Below, piece after piece: positions 14,223 through 22,198 of a stretch of DNA of 64,000 bases. Position 1 is the first letter of the stretch. Each line of letters opens with the position of its first letter. The DNA lies in the NCBI RefSeq assembly GCF_024649945.1, contig NZ_JANKMS010000013.1, positions 62,001 to 126,000 on the forward strand, given 5' to 3'. The position numbers were made by a program, and so were the translations under genes. The DNA is from Flavobacterium panacis. GTDB taxonomy: Bacteria; Bacteroidota; Bacteroidia; Flavobacteriales; Flavobacteriaceae. The notes beneath the pieces were generated by a model. It made no database searches and was not told the DNA's origin. It worked only from the letters and a program-made list of their open reading frames with translations.

Positions 14223-15752
14223 ATGAAAAAAGCTTTCCAACTCTTCGATTTTAGTCAAAAAATCAATTACAAAAACGAAATTTTAGCTGGTTTAACTGTG
14301 GCAATGACCATGATTCCAGAATCACTGTCATTTGCAATTCTGGCTGGATTTCCACCTTTGGTAGGATTATACGCTGCCTTTATTGCCGGATTGGTCACCG
14401 CTATTTTTGGAGGAAGACCGGGAATGATTTCGGGTGGAGCAGGGGCAACAGTGATTGTATTAATTGCCCTAATGAAATCGCACGGAATTGAATATGTTTT
14501 TGCAGCCGTTGCCCTCGGTGGAATTGTTCAAATCTGTATCGGACTTTTTAAGCTCGGAAAATTTATTCGTTTGGTTCCGCAACCTGTAATGTTTGGTTTC
14601 GTAAACGGTTTGGCGGTTGTGATTTTTATGTCGCAGTTAGAACAGTTTAAAACAGTTGTAAGCGGACAAGTTTCTTGGCTTCAAGGAACTCCTTTATATA
14701 TAATGGGAGGTTTGGTGGCTTTGACAATCGGAATTGTTTTAATTTTTCCGAAAATTACAAAAGCGGTTCCAGCTTCTTTAGTCGCTATAATGGTTGTTTT
14801 TGCTTTGGTCCTTGTTTTTAATATTGAAACCAAAACCGTAGAAGATATTGCTTCTGTACAAGGTGGATTTCCTCCGTTTCACATTCCGAATATTCCTTTT
14901 TCTTTTGAAACTTTAAAAATTATTTTTCCGTATTCGGTAATTGTGGCTGCTGTAGGTTTAACAGAAGGTTTACTAACGTTGAATTTAGTGGATGAAATTA
15001 CAGGAACAAGAGGAAATAGTAACAGAGAATGTATTGCGCAAGGAAGTTCAAACATCTTAAACGGATTTTTCTACGGAATGGGAGGTTGTCCTATGATCGC
15101 ACAAACGTTAGTAAATCTTGGAGCAGGTTCAAGAGCCAGACTTTCAGGAATTATTGCGGCTTTGACCATTTTGATTATTATCCTTTTTGGAGCGCCTGTA
15201 ATTGGAAAATTGCCAATGGCAGCTTTGGTCGGTGTCATGATGATGGTAGCAGTTACTACTTTTGAATGGGCGAGTTTCAGAATCATTAATAAAATGCCAA
15301 GACATGATATTTTTGTTGGAATTTTAGTGGCTGTAATCACGATTGTATTGCATAATCTAGCATTGGCAGTTTTAATAGGAGTTATTATTTCGGCCTTAGT
15401 TTTTGCTTGGGAAAGTGCGAAACGAATCCGTGCACGTCATTACATTGATGAAAATGGTGTAAAACATTATGAAATCTACGGACCATTATTCTTTGGTTCC
15501 ACAACTGCTTTTATTGAAAAATTTGACATTCAAAACGATCCGAATCATATTATCATTGATTTTAAAGAAAGTCGTGTTTCAGATATGTCGGCGATTGAAG
15601 CTTTAAATAATATTACTAAAAAATACAATCAACTAAATAAGGTAGTTGAATTAAAACATTTAAGCGAAGACTGTCGTCAATTATTGAAAAATGCCGATGC
15701 GGTTATCAATGTAAATGTGATTGAAGATCCGACGTATAAAGTGGTTTCTTAA
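14223..15752 (+). CDS. SulP-family anion transporter with STAS domain
   Basis: About 509 residues from the ATG at 14223; an upstream in-frame TTG is less likely. The N-terminal ~400 residues hold about a dozen hydrophobic segments with the SulP signature region near the start (ILAGLTVAMTMIPESLSFAILAGFPPLVGLYAAF). The C-terminal ~100 residues are a cytosolic STAS domain (HIIIDFKESRVSDMSAIEAL). It imports an inorganic anion such as sulfate or bicarbonate, and the substrate cannot be told from sequence. It follows the CI-like gene by 42 bp on the same strand but has its own -7 element. Confidence 0.92.
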   Translation: MKKAFQLFDFSQKINYKNEILAGLTVAMTMIPESLSFAILAGFPPLVGLYAAFIAGLVTAIFGGRPGMISGGAGATVIVLIALMKSHGIEYVFAAVALGGIVQICIGLFKLGKFIRLVPQPVMFGFVNGLAVVIFMSQLEQFKTVVSGQVSWLQGTPLYIMGGLVALTIGIVLIFPKITKAVPASLVAIMVVFALVLVFNIETKTVEDIASVQGGFPPFHIPNIPFSFETLKIIFPYSVIVAAVGLTEGLLTLNLVDEITGTRGNSNRECIAQGSSNILNGFFYGMGGCPMIAQTLVNLGAGSRARLSGIIAALTILIIILFGAPVIGKLPMAALVGVMMMVAVTTFEWASFRIINKMPRHDIFVGILVAVITIVLHNLALAVLIGVIISALVFAWESAKRIRARHYIDENGVKHYEIYGPLFFGSTTAFIEKFDIQNDPNHIIIDFKESRVSDMSAIEALNNITKKYNQLNKVVELKHLSEDCRQLLKNADAVINVNVIEDPTYKVVS

Positions 15753-15790
15753 TTAGAAAATTATCTTAACAAACGTGTATTATTTATTGA

Positions 15791-15825
15791 CAAACCCGAC
15801 AGGTTTTTAAAACCTGTCGGGTTTG
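15791..15825. repeat. Dispersed hairpin repeat/terminator, copy 1
   Basis: CAAACCCGACAGGTTTT pairs with AAAACCTGTCGGGTTTG around a few bases. A related, decayed copy lies at 17848-17880. It may terminate the SulP transcript. Confidence 0.7.
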
Positions 15826-15879
15826 TTGTATGTAGTGTTTTTGACAAATTTTAGGTTATTTATAAAGGCCTTTTGTCAT

Positions 15880-15915
15880 TTTCTAATTGGTACATTCTCA
15901 AATTATCTAATTAAA
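15880..15915. repeat. Low-complexity TCTAATTG-type repeat
   Basis: Tandem variants of TTTCTAATTGGTACATTCTC and AATTATCTAATTA. Similar strings occur at 8152-8215, 17787-17820 and 18045-18100, always next to gene ends. Confidence 0.5.
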
Positions 15916-15933
15916 ATAATAATTTGATTTTTG

Positions 15934-15941
15934 TAACTTTG
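15934..15941 (+). promoter_or_regulatory. -7 element of the AraC gene
   Basis: TAACTTTG ending 4 nt before the ATG at 15946. A leaderless transcript is likely. Confidence 0.45.
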
Positions 15942-15945
15942 TAAA

Positions 15946-16854
15946 ATGAAACTAACAGAAACATTAGAAGATTTTTACACCGTTAAAATCAAAGGAATGC
16001 CCGAAAATCTTAAAAAAGAAATCGGACATTTTAATGTTTTTAAACTGGATGAATACGTTGGAAGTACTTGCAGTCCATTGCCTTATACGAGAAAAGACTT
16101 TTATAAGATAAGTTTGATTATCGGGAAAAATAAAGTGCATTATGCAGATAAAGTCGTAACGATTGAAGATCAGGCTTTATTCTTCGCAAATCCGCAAATT
16201 CCGTATAGTTGGGAGCATATTGATGAAAGTCAAACGGGTTTTTTCTGTATTTTCACAGATGCATTTTTTAGTCAGTTTGGAAATTTAAAAGACTATCCTT
16301 TGTTTCAGCCTGGCGGAAATCCTGTAGTTCCAGTTTCTATGGAATTGGCAGAATCTTTAAAAACCGTTTATTTAAAAATGTTAGAAGAAATCAACTCTGA
16401 TTATGCTTTTAAATATGACGTGCTTCGGAATCTGGTTTTTGAAATCATTCATTTAGCCTTAAAAACACAAACCGTAACGGCTTCATTATATAGTAAATCG
16501 AATGCTACAATTCGAGTTTCTTCTTTGTTTTTAGAATTATTAGAAAGACAATTTCCTGTTGAGTCTATTTCGCAGCAAATTAATTTCCGTTCACCTTCAG
16601 AATATTCAAATCAATTGAATGTGCATGTCAACCATCTCAATAAAGCTTTAAAAGAAACCACAGGAAAAACCACTTCTCAGATTATTTCAGAAAGAATTGT
16701 TCAGGAAGCTATGATTTTGTTGAAACAAACCAATTGGAATATCAATGAAATTGCTTGGTGTTTAGGATTCGAAGAGTTGTCTCATTTTATTAATTTCTTC
16801 AAGAAAAATGTTCAAGTTTCGCCCAAAAACTATCGATTAGCAGAAATTGATTGA
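15946..16854 (+). CDS. AraC-family transcriptional regulator
   Basis: 302 residues. An N-terminal cupin-like sensor region (about 1-150; DFYKISLIIGKNKVHYADKVVTIEDQALFFANPQIPYSW) precedes a C-terminal double HTH. The HTH includes SPSEYSNQLNVHVNHLNKALKETTGKTTSQIISERIVQEA and the final WNINEIAWCLGFEELSHFINFFKKNVQVSPKNYR. It probably activates the short-chain dehydrogenase that begins 92 bp downstream on the same strand, a pairing common in Bacteroidetes. The ligand is unknown. Confidence 0.92.
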   Translation: MKLTETLEDFYTVKIKGMPENLKKEIGHFNVFKLDEYVGSTCSPLPYTRKDFYKISLIIGKNKVHYADKVVTIEDQALFFANPQIPYSWEHIDESQTGFFCIFTDAFFSQFGNLKDYPLFQPGGNPVVPVSMELAESLKTVYLKMLEEINSDYAFKYDVLRNLVFEIIHLALKTQTVTASLYSKSNATIRVSSLFLELLERQFPVESISQQINFRSPSEYSNQLNVHVNHLNKALKETTGKTTSQIISERIVQEAMILLKQTNWNINEIAWCLGFEELSHFINFFKKNVQVSPKNYRLAEID

Positions 16855-16906
16855 TTTTTGTAACTTCTTGCTTGATTGCTTTAATTTTTAAGAAGTACTT
16901 CGCCAA

Positions 16907-16914
16907 TACCTTTG
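16907..16914 (+). promoter_or_regulatory. -7 element of the SDR gene
   Basis: TACCTTTG, 32 nt before the ATG. No correctly spaced TTG is present, so AraC-type activation is plausible. Confidence 0.4.
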
Positions 16915-16946
16915 TCCTGTAATTATAAACGTAAAAATTTAAAATC

Positions 16947-17786
16947 ATGGGAAATAACAAAGTTTGGTTTATCACAGGTGCTTCAAAAGGACTTGGATTA
17001 GAATTGGCTAAAAAATTATTGAAAGAAGGTTTTAAAGTTGCTGCAACATCAAGAAGTGAAGCATCTTTAATCGCAGTATTAGGAAGTGCATCAGAAAGTT
17101 TTCTTCCTCTTGAAATGGATTTAGTAGATGAAAAAAGCGTAAAAAATGCCATTGATAAAACCGTAAATCATTTTAAAACAATCGATGTTTTAGTCAATAA
17201 CGCAGGTTACGGATTATTAGGAGCTTTAGAAGAACTAACCGATGCAGAAGCCAGAAAAAACTTCGAAGTAAATGTTTTCGGATTATTAAATGTAATCAGA
17301 AATACAATGCCGATTCTTCGCGCGAATCAATCGGGACATATTTTTAATATTTCTTCTGTTGGAGGCTATTACGGAGAATTTCCAGGTTGGGGAATTTATT
17401 GTTCGACTAAGTTTGCGGTTGGAGGTTTAACAGAATCTTTAGCAGCAGAAATAAAACCATTTGGAGTTCACGCAACAATAGTTTATCCGGGTTATTTTAG
17501 AACCGATTTCTTAAAAGACAGTTCGCTTTTATTGCCAGAAAATCCAATTGCGGAATACAAAGAAGTAAGGCAATCTCAAAGTGCGCACAAAGAAGATATC
17601 AATGAAAATCAGCCGGGAGATCCTGTAAAATTAGCAGAAGCGTTAATTAAAGCTAGCGAAGATCAGAATCCGCCTTTGCATTTATTTTTAGGTGAAGATG
17701 CTTTTAATATGGCGAATCAGAAAATTGCTAGTGTGCAAAGTGAATTGGGGAAATGGAGAGAGGTTTCTGTTGGAACTAATTTTTAA
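16947..17786 (+). CDS. Short-chain dehydrogenase/reductase
   Basis: 279 residues, a classical SDR. The cofactor motif TGASKGLG is near residue 10, with VNNAGYG, the catalytic Ser in NISSVGG, and YCSTK (Tyr/Lys). R31 of the TSRSE loop suggests NADP(H). It is cytosolic. The substrate is not predictable; the family includes oxidoreductases related to ketone and steroid reductases. It is encoded right after the AraC regulator and most likely controlled by it. Confidence 0.92.
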   Translation: MGNNKVWFITGASKGLGLELAKKLLKEGFKVAATSRSEASLIAVLGSASESFLPLEMDLVDEKSVKNAIDKTVNHFKTIDVLVNNAGYGLLGALEELTDAEARKNFEVNVFGLLNVIRNTMPILRANQSGHIFNISSVGGYYGEFPGWGIYCSTKFAVGGLTESLAAEIKPFGVHATIVYPGYFRTDFLKDSSLLLPENPIAEYKEVRQSQSAHKEDINENQPGDPVKLAEALIKASEDQNPPLHLFLGEDAFNMANQKIASVQSELGKWREVSVGTNF

Positions 17787-17847
17787 TTAGATAATGTGTC
17801 AATTTGATAATTGGAAAATGATTTTCACAACGGATATATGCGTTGAT

Positions 17848-17880
17848 AAACCCAACAGGTTTTAAAAACTTGTCGGGTTT
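17848..17880. repeat. Dispersed hairpin repeat, copy 2 (decayed)
   Basis: AAACCCAACAGGTTTTA...AACTTGTCGGGTTT is the same element as 15791-15825 with two stem mismatches. Confidence 0.6.
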
Positions 17881-17946
17881 AGTTCTTGTGATTTGTTTTT
17901 AGAATTGCCTCCAGATTTATCTAGAGGAACAAAATAAATAATGGGA

Positions 17947-17988
17947 AAAGGGCTTTAGCCAAACTATAAAGTTTGGCTAAAGCCCTTT
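17947..17988. repeat. Perfect 19-bp inverted repeat
   Basis: AAAGGGCTTTAGCCAAACT and its exact inverse, separated by 4 bases. It resembles dispersed REP-like hairpins of Flavobacterium and may serve as a bidirectional terminator between convergent genes. Confidence 0.7.
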
Positions 17989-18104
17989 AAATATTTCTAT
18001 AAACTAACCTCCAGATGAAGACAATTGATTTTGTACAATGAAGAAAATTATCTAATTATCTAAATTGGCACATTATCTAATAATTAAATTGACTAATTGC
18101 CTCA

Positions 18105-19304
18105 TTACTTCAACATCGAGTCGACATCGCTCAATTTTCCATCAATTTCGCCAATTTTTAAGCCTAAAATTTCGGCGATTAAAGGATAAACTGAAATATT
18201 AGGAAAAGTTCTAACGGTTTTATTGACTTTAAAAGCAGGACCTTTTGCATAAAAAATGGCGTGCATATCTTTTTCATTATTGTCATAACCGTGAGTTCCG
18301 CCTTTTATATGTGTACTTTCTTTGCTTACTAAACTCCATCCTTTTTCAGCTTCAATCACAAAATCATGTACACGCGGATTTGCTCCGTAATGTAATCTTT
18401 TAGGAACTTCAGCCGATTTGTAAAATTTAATATGCGGTACTTTTTTCAAAGCATTGGCGATAGAATCCTGAAAACCAGGTTTTGCTTGTAAGCTCATAAT
18501 TGGATTGATAACATCTTTATAGCCCAGCCATTCTGGTTTTAAATAATCTAAAACAGCTACTTTTTTATCGTTACTGATATTGGCCATTCCGTGATCAGAA
18601 ACAATAATTAAGTTGATTTGTTTTCCAATTGGCAAAGCATCTAATTTACGGGATAATTCTCCCATAATAGAGTCCATTTTAATAACTGCTTTTTTGGTTT
18701 CTGGTGAAAGTGGACCAAAGTTATGTCCAGAATGATCAGGTTCATCAAAGTATAAAGTAACCAGATGAGGTCTTTGTTTTTCTGGAAGCTGCAACCATTT
18801 CATAACCGTGTCAATTCTGGCTCCGTAAGGAACTTTTCCGTTGTAATTTTTGAAATAGCTTGGATTTCTTTTGTCAATATCAGAACCAGGCCAAAAGAAC
18901 GAAGCGGTTTTTACGCCTTGTTGTTCTGCTAGATTCCAGATTGGATTTCCTCCATAAAATCTAGAATCGTTTTTAGCATCACTGGATAATGAAAAAGATT
19001 GATCTAAAGAAGAGTCATAAAAAACATTATTAATGATTCCGTGATGATCCGGATAAAGTCCTGTAACAATCGTATAATGATTAGGGAAGGTCTTTGTGGG
19101 ATAAGACGGTTTCATTGATTTGGCATGAACGCCTTCTTTGGAGATTTGTTTTAGGTTGGGAAGATTATATTGCTTGGCATAATCCCAACGAAATCCATCC
19201 ATAGAAACTAAAACAACATAATTGTCTTTATTATTTTGAGCTTGTAAAAAAGCTGTAAGAAGTAAGAATGTAAAAGATAAAAGGTGAGTAGTGAATTTTC
19301 TCAT
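18105..19304 (-). CDS. Nucleotide pyrophosphatase/phosphodiesterase-type enzyme, exported
   Basis: 399 residues with a signal peptide ending FLQAQ. Alkaline-phosphatase superfamily signatures: SMDGFRWDY (metal-binding Asp), the nucleophile Thr in SYPTKTFPNHYTIVTGLYPDHHGI, YFDEPDHSGHNFGP, VSDHGM and a late GTHGYDN. This order matches the ENPP phosphodiesterases, two-zinc enzymes that split phosphodiester or pyrophosphate bonds of nucleotides or lipids. It probably acts in the periplasm to recover phosphate or nucleosides. It stands alone, convergent with the SDR gene. Confidence 0.9.
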   Translation of the reverse strand: MRKFTTHLLSFTFLLLTAFLQAQNNKDNYVVLVSMDGFRWDYAKQYNLPNLKQISKEGVHAKSMKPSYPTKTFPNHYTIVTGLYPDHHGIINNVFYDSSLDQSFSLSSDAKNDSRFYGGNPIWNLAEQQGVKTASFFWPGSDIDKRNPSYFKNYNGKVPYGARIDTVMKWLQLPEKQRPHLVTLYFDEPDHSGHNFGPLSPETKKAVIKMDSIMGELSRKLDALPIGKQINLIIVSDHGMANISNDKKVAVLDYLKPEWLGYKDVINPIMSLQAKPGFQDSIANALKKVPHIKFYKSAEVPKRLHYGANPRVHDFVIEAEKGWSLVSKESTHIKGGTHGYDNNEKDMHAIFYAKGPAFKVNKTVRTFPNISVYPLIAEILGLKIGEIDGKLSDVDSMLK

Positions 19305-19715
19305 TTTGCAATTTTAAATAGAAATACAAAGGTAGAGATAAGAGATTTTTTAAAGAAAAAGAGAATGTTAAATAAAAAAGTTTGCCACGAATTCACGAAT
19401 TATTTTTTTTATAACCTTTAATGTTTAAAAATAGTTGTCGTTAATTGCCCGAATGCTTTGTGTGAAAAAAATTTGCCACGAATTCACGAATTATTTTTTT
19501 CTAATCTTTGTGTTTAAAAATTGTTGTCATTAATTATACGAATGCTTTGTGTGAAAAAAGTTTGCCACAGATTATAATTCTTTCAATCTGTGTAATTTGT
19601 GGCAAATAAAAATATACGTATAGATTAGAAAAAAATAATTCGTGAATTCGTGGCTAACAAAAAAAGCGCCAGATAAAAAAAATCTGACGCTTTTAAGTTT
19701 TAAGAAGAGAATGAA
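19305..19715. repeat. Tandem and mirrored GCCACGAATTCACGAATT repeats
   Basis: TTTGCCACGAATTCACGAAT starts at 19381 and 19472, and a diverged TTTGCCACAGATT at 19561 (units ~90 bp, each with TTAAT...CGAATGCTTTGTGTGAAAAAA). An inverted copy, AATTCGTGAATTCGTGGC, lies at ~19637-19654. There is no gene in the stretch. The element is of a type common between Flavobacterium genes, and a relative flanks the GxxExxY gene at 26077-26542. Confidence 0.7.
19662..19694 (-). terminator. groEL terminator
   Basis: AAAAGCGCCAGAT pairs with ATCTGACGCTTTT, with one mismatch. It lies 22 bp past the groEL stop, with an A/T tail on the minus strand. Confidence 0.75.
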
Positions 19716-21347
19716 TTACATCATTCCTGGCATTCCGCCTCCCATTGGCATTCCGCCTCCGGCATTTTCTTCTTTAATATCAATTAATGCACATTCTGTA
19801 GTCAAGATCATTCCAGAAACAGATGCAGCATTTTCTAATGCAACACGAGTTACTTTTTTAGGATCGATAATTCCAGCAGTAAGCATGTCTACGTATTCGT
19901 CAGTTTTTGCATTGTATCCAAAATCACCTGAACCTTCAGAAACTTTAGCCACAACAACAGAACCTTCAAGACCAGCGTTTTCAACGATAGTTCTTAATGG
20001 AGATTCAACAGCGCGAGAAACGATTTGAATTCCAGTTGCTTCGTCAGCATTGTCAGCTTTTAAGTCAGCCAAAGCAATTTTAGCTCTCAATAAAGCAACA
20101 CCACCACCAGCAACGATTCCTTCTTCTACAGCAGCACGAGTTGCGTGTAAAGCATCATCTACTCTGTCTTTTTTCTCTTTCATTTCAACTTCAGAAGCTG
20201 CACCAACATAAAGAACTGCAACACCTCCAGCTAATTTAGCTAAACGCTCTTGTAATTTTTCTTTATCGTAATCAGATGTAGTAGTTTCCATCTGACCTTT
20301 AATTTGGTTCACACGGTTTTTGATAATATCTGCTTCACCAGCACCACTTACGATAGTTGTATTGTCTTTGTCGATAGAAACTCTTTTTGCGTTTCCTAAC
20401 ATGTCGATAGTTGTATTTTCAAGAGTATAACCTCTTTCTTCAGAAATTACAGTTCCACCAGTTAAGATAGCGATATCTTCTAACATTGCTTTTCTTCTGT
20501 CTCCGAAACCTGGAGCTTTTACAGCAGCAATTTTAAGAGCACCTCTTAATTTGTTTACTACCAAAGTAGAAAGTGCTTCACCGTCAACATCTTCAGCGAT
20601 AATTAATAATGGTTTTCCTGATTGTGCAACTGGCTCTAAAACTGGAAGTAATTCTTTTAAAGAAGAAACTTTTTTGTCGTATAATAAAATGTATGGAGAA
20701 TCTAATTCAACTTCCATTTTCTCTGGATTTGTTACGAAGTAAGGAGAAAGGTATCCTCTGTCAAACTGCATTCCCTCAACAACGTCAACGAAAGTGTCAG
20801 TTCCTTTAGCTTCTTCAACAGTGATAACCCCTTCTTTTCCAACTTTAGCGAAAGCTGTAGCGATCAATTCACCAATAACTTCGTCATTATTAGCAGAAAT
20901 AGAAGCGATTTGTTTGATTTTGTCAGAATCACTTCCAACAACTTTAGCTTGTTTTGCTAAGTCAGCAACGATAGTCTCAACTGCTTTGTCGATTCCACGT
21001 TTCAAATCCATTGGATTTGCACCTGCAGCAACGTTTTTCAAACCTTCTTTTACGATAGCTTGAGCTAAAACTGTAGCCGTTGTAGTTCCGTCTCCAGCTA
21101 AATCATTGGTTTTAGAAGCAACTTCTTTCACCATTTGCGCACCCATGTTTTCTAATGCGTCTTTTAATTCGATTTCTTTTGCAACAGAAACACCATCTTT
21201 AGTAACAGTTGGTCCACCAAATGATTTTCCGATAATTACGTTACGACCTTTTGGTCCAAGAGTTACTTTTACAGCATTTGCTAATGCATCAACACCACGT
21301 TTTAAACCGTCACGTGCTTCAATATCAAATTTTATATCTTTTGCCAT
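19716..21347 (-). CDS. groL: Chaperonin GroEL (60 kDa)
   Basis: 543 residues, full length for the family. It starts MAKDIKFDIEARDGLKRGVDALANAVKVTLGPKGRNV and has the ATP site GDGTTTATVLA, the GAGAAD-like AGEAD loop and the family ending GGGMPMGGGMPGMM. It forms the double-ring folding chamber with GroES, which is encoded 84 bp upstream (21432-21710). It is ATP-dependent and cytosolic. The coding sequence is less AT-rich than its neighbours, as expected for a highly expressed gene. Confidence 0.99.
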   Translation of the reverse strand: MAKDIKFDIEARDGLKRGVDALANAVKVTLGPKGRNVIIGKSFGGPTVTKDGVSVAKEIELKDALENMGAQMVKEVASKTNDLAGDGTTTATVLAQAIVKEGLKNVAAGANPMDLKRGIDKAVETIVADLAKQAKVVGSDSDKIKQIASISANNDEVIGELIATAFAKVGKEGVITVEEAKGTDTFVDVVEGMQFDRGYLSPYFVTNPEKMEVELDSPYILLYDKKVSSLKELLPVLEPVAQSGKPLLIIAEDVDGEALSTLVVNKLRGALKIAAVKAPGFGDRRKAMLEDIAILTGGTVISEERGYTLENTTIDMLGNAKRVSIDKDNTTIVSGAGEADIIKNRVNQIKGQMETTTSDYDKEKLQERLAKLAGGVAVLYVGAASEVEMKEKKDRVDDALHATRAAVEEGIVAGGGVALLRAKIALADLKADNADEATGIQIVSRAVESPLRTIVENAGLEGSVVVAKVSEGSGDFGYNAKTDEYVDMLTAGIIDPKKVTRVALENAASVSGMILTTECALIDIKEENAGGGMPMGGGMPGMM

Positions 21348-21431
21348 TTTAATTTTTGTTTAAAGTTTGATTTGTTTCAAGTTAATAAAGTTCTTAATTC
21401 TTAATACCTTGTCCTTGATACAATATGTTTT

Positions 21432-21710
21432 TTAGATAATCGCTAAGATGTCATCTTCACGCATAATCAAATAATCAACGCCTTCTGATTTTATTACTTC
21501 TGTTCTTGCAAATTGACCATAAAGTACTGTATCACCAACTTTTACAGTCATAGTGTGATCTTTAGATCCGTTTCCTACTGCAACAACAGTTCCTTTTTGT
21601 GGTTTTTCTTTGGCAGTATCAGGAATAAAAATACCTGATGCAGTTTTAGTTTCAGCTGCAGCAGGCTCAATAAGTACGCGGTCTGAAAGCGGTTTAATGT
21701 TTAAAGCCAT
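21432..21710 (-). CDS. groS: Co-chaperonin GroES (10 kDa)
   Basis: 92 residues, a normal length. It has the characteristic MALNIKPLSDRVLIEP start, a mobile loop (ETKTASGIFIPDTAKEKPQ), the VVAVGNG strand and the DDILAII end. It caps the GroEL ring. First gene of the groES-groEL operon. No CIRCE-type inverted repeat is seen upstream; a sigma54-like element (21759-21773) is the best promoter candidate. Confidence 0.98.
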   Translation of the reverse strand: MALNIKPLSDRVLIEPAAAETKTASGIFIPDTAKEKPQKGTVVAVGNGSKDHTMTVKVGDTVLYGQFARTEVIKSEGVDYLIMREDDILAII

Positions 21711-21758
21711 GATTTTATATTATTATAAGTTATACGTTTTTTTATGTTCTATAAACTT

Positions 21759-21773
21759 TCAGAAATTGTGCCA
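21759..21773 (-). promoter_or_regulatory. Possible sigma54-type promoter of groES
   Basis: Minus strand TGGCACAATTTCTGA: the -24 half (TGGCAC) is ideal. The -12 half (CTGA) keeps only the central TG of TTGC at the right spacing. No TAnnTTTG element is found in the 60 bp before the ATG. Confidence 0.35.
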
Positions 21774-21804
21774 TGCTGGTAAAACTGACATTATTTCCTA
21801 AAAA

Positions 21805-21830
21805 AAATGCCAGCTTTGACAGGCTGGCAT
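21805..21830 (-). terminator. secG operon terminator
   Basis: AATGCCAGC pairs with GCTGGCATT around 8 bases, followed by T-rich DNA on the minus strand. It lies 24 bp past the secG stop. Confidence 0.75.
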
Positions 21831-21853
21831 TAGATTTTTATATCGAGCTAAAA

Positions 21854-22195
21854 TTATTTTGTAGCTGGTGCTGCAGGAGCAGGAGTATTTCCTTGTGCTG
21901 GAGCTGCAGGTGCGTTTGCAGGAGCTTCAGTTTTTTCAATGATTTTAGATTCTGTATCGCTTAAAGATCCAGAGAAACTTAAACTAGAAAGTAAAATTAA
22001 CACAATTAAAACAGTAGCTAAAGTCCAAGTACTTTTATCTAAAAAGTCAGTTGTTTTTTGTACTCCACCTAACATTTGCGTTCCGCTGATAGTAGAAGAC
22101 AATCCGCCTCCTTTAGGGTTTTGTACCATGATAACTACGATCAATAGAAAACAAACTATTGTGATTAAAACTAAAAAAATTGAAAATGTGCTCAT
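21854..22195 (-). CDS. secG: Preprotein translocase subunit SecG
   Basis: 113 residues. Two hydrophobic segments (about 4-22 and 54-75) flank the conserved loop VIMVQNPKGGGLSS and GTQMLGG. A proline/alanine-rich cytosolic tail (APAAPAQGNTPAP) is typical of Bacteroidetes SecG. It assists SecYE in protein export. It starts 3 bp after the stop of the 584-residue repeat protein, so the two are co-translated. Confidence 0.93.
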   Translation of the reverse strand: MSTFSIFLVLITIVCFLLIVVIMVQNPKGGGLSSTISGTQMLGGVQKTTDFLDKSTWTLATVLIVLILLSSLSFSGSLSDTESKIIEKTEAPANAPAAPAQGNTPAPAAPATK

Positions 22196-22198
22196 TAC

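Larger units (their letters stand above)
17787..18104. other. Repeat-filled gene-free stretch
   Basis: It contains TCTAATTG-type low-complexity DNA at both ends, a decayed CCCGACAGG hairpin (17848-17880) and a perfect 19-bp inverted repeat (17947-17988). No gene is seen. Confidence 0.65.

Noticed and set aside
19380..19656. CRISPR array
   Set aside because: Only three units of ~90 bp with similar, not unique, interiors, plus an inverted copy. No cas genes are nearby.
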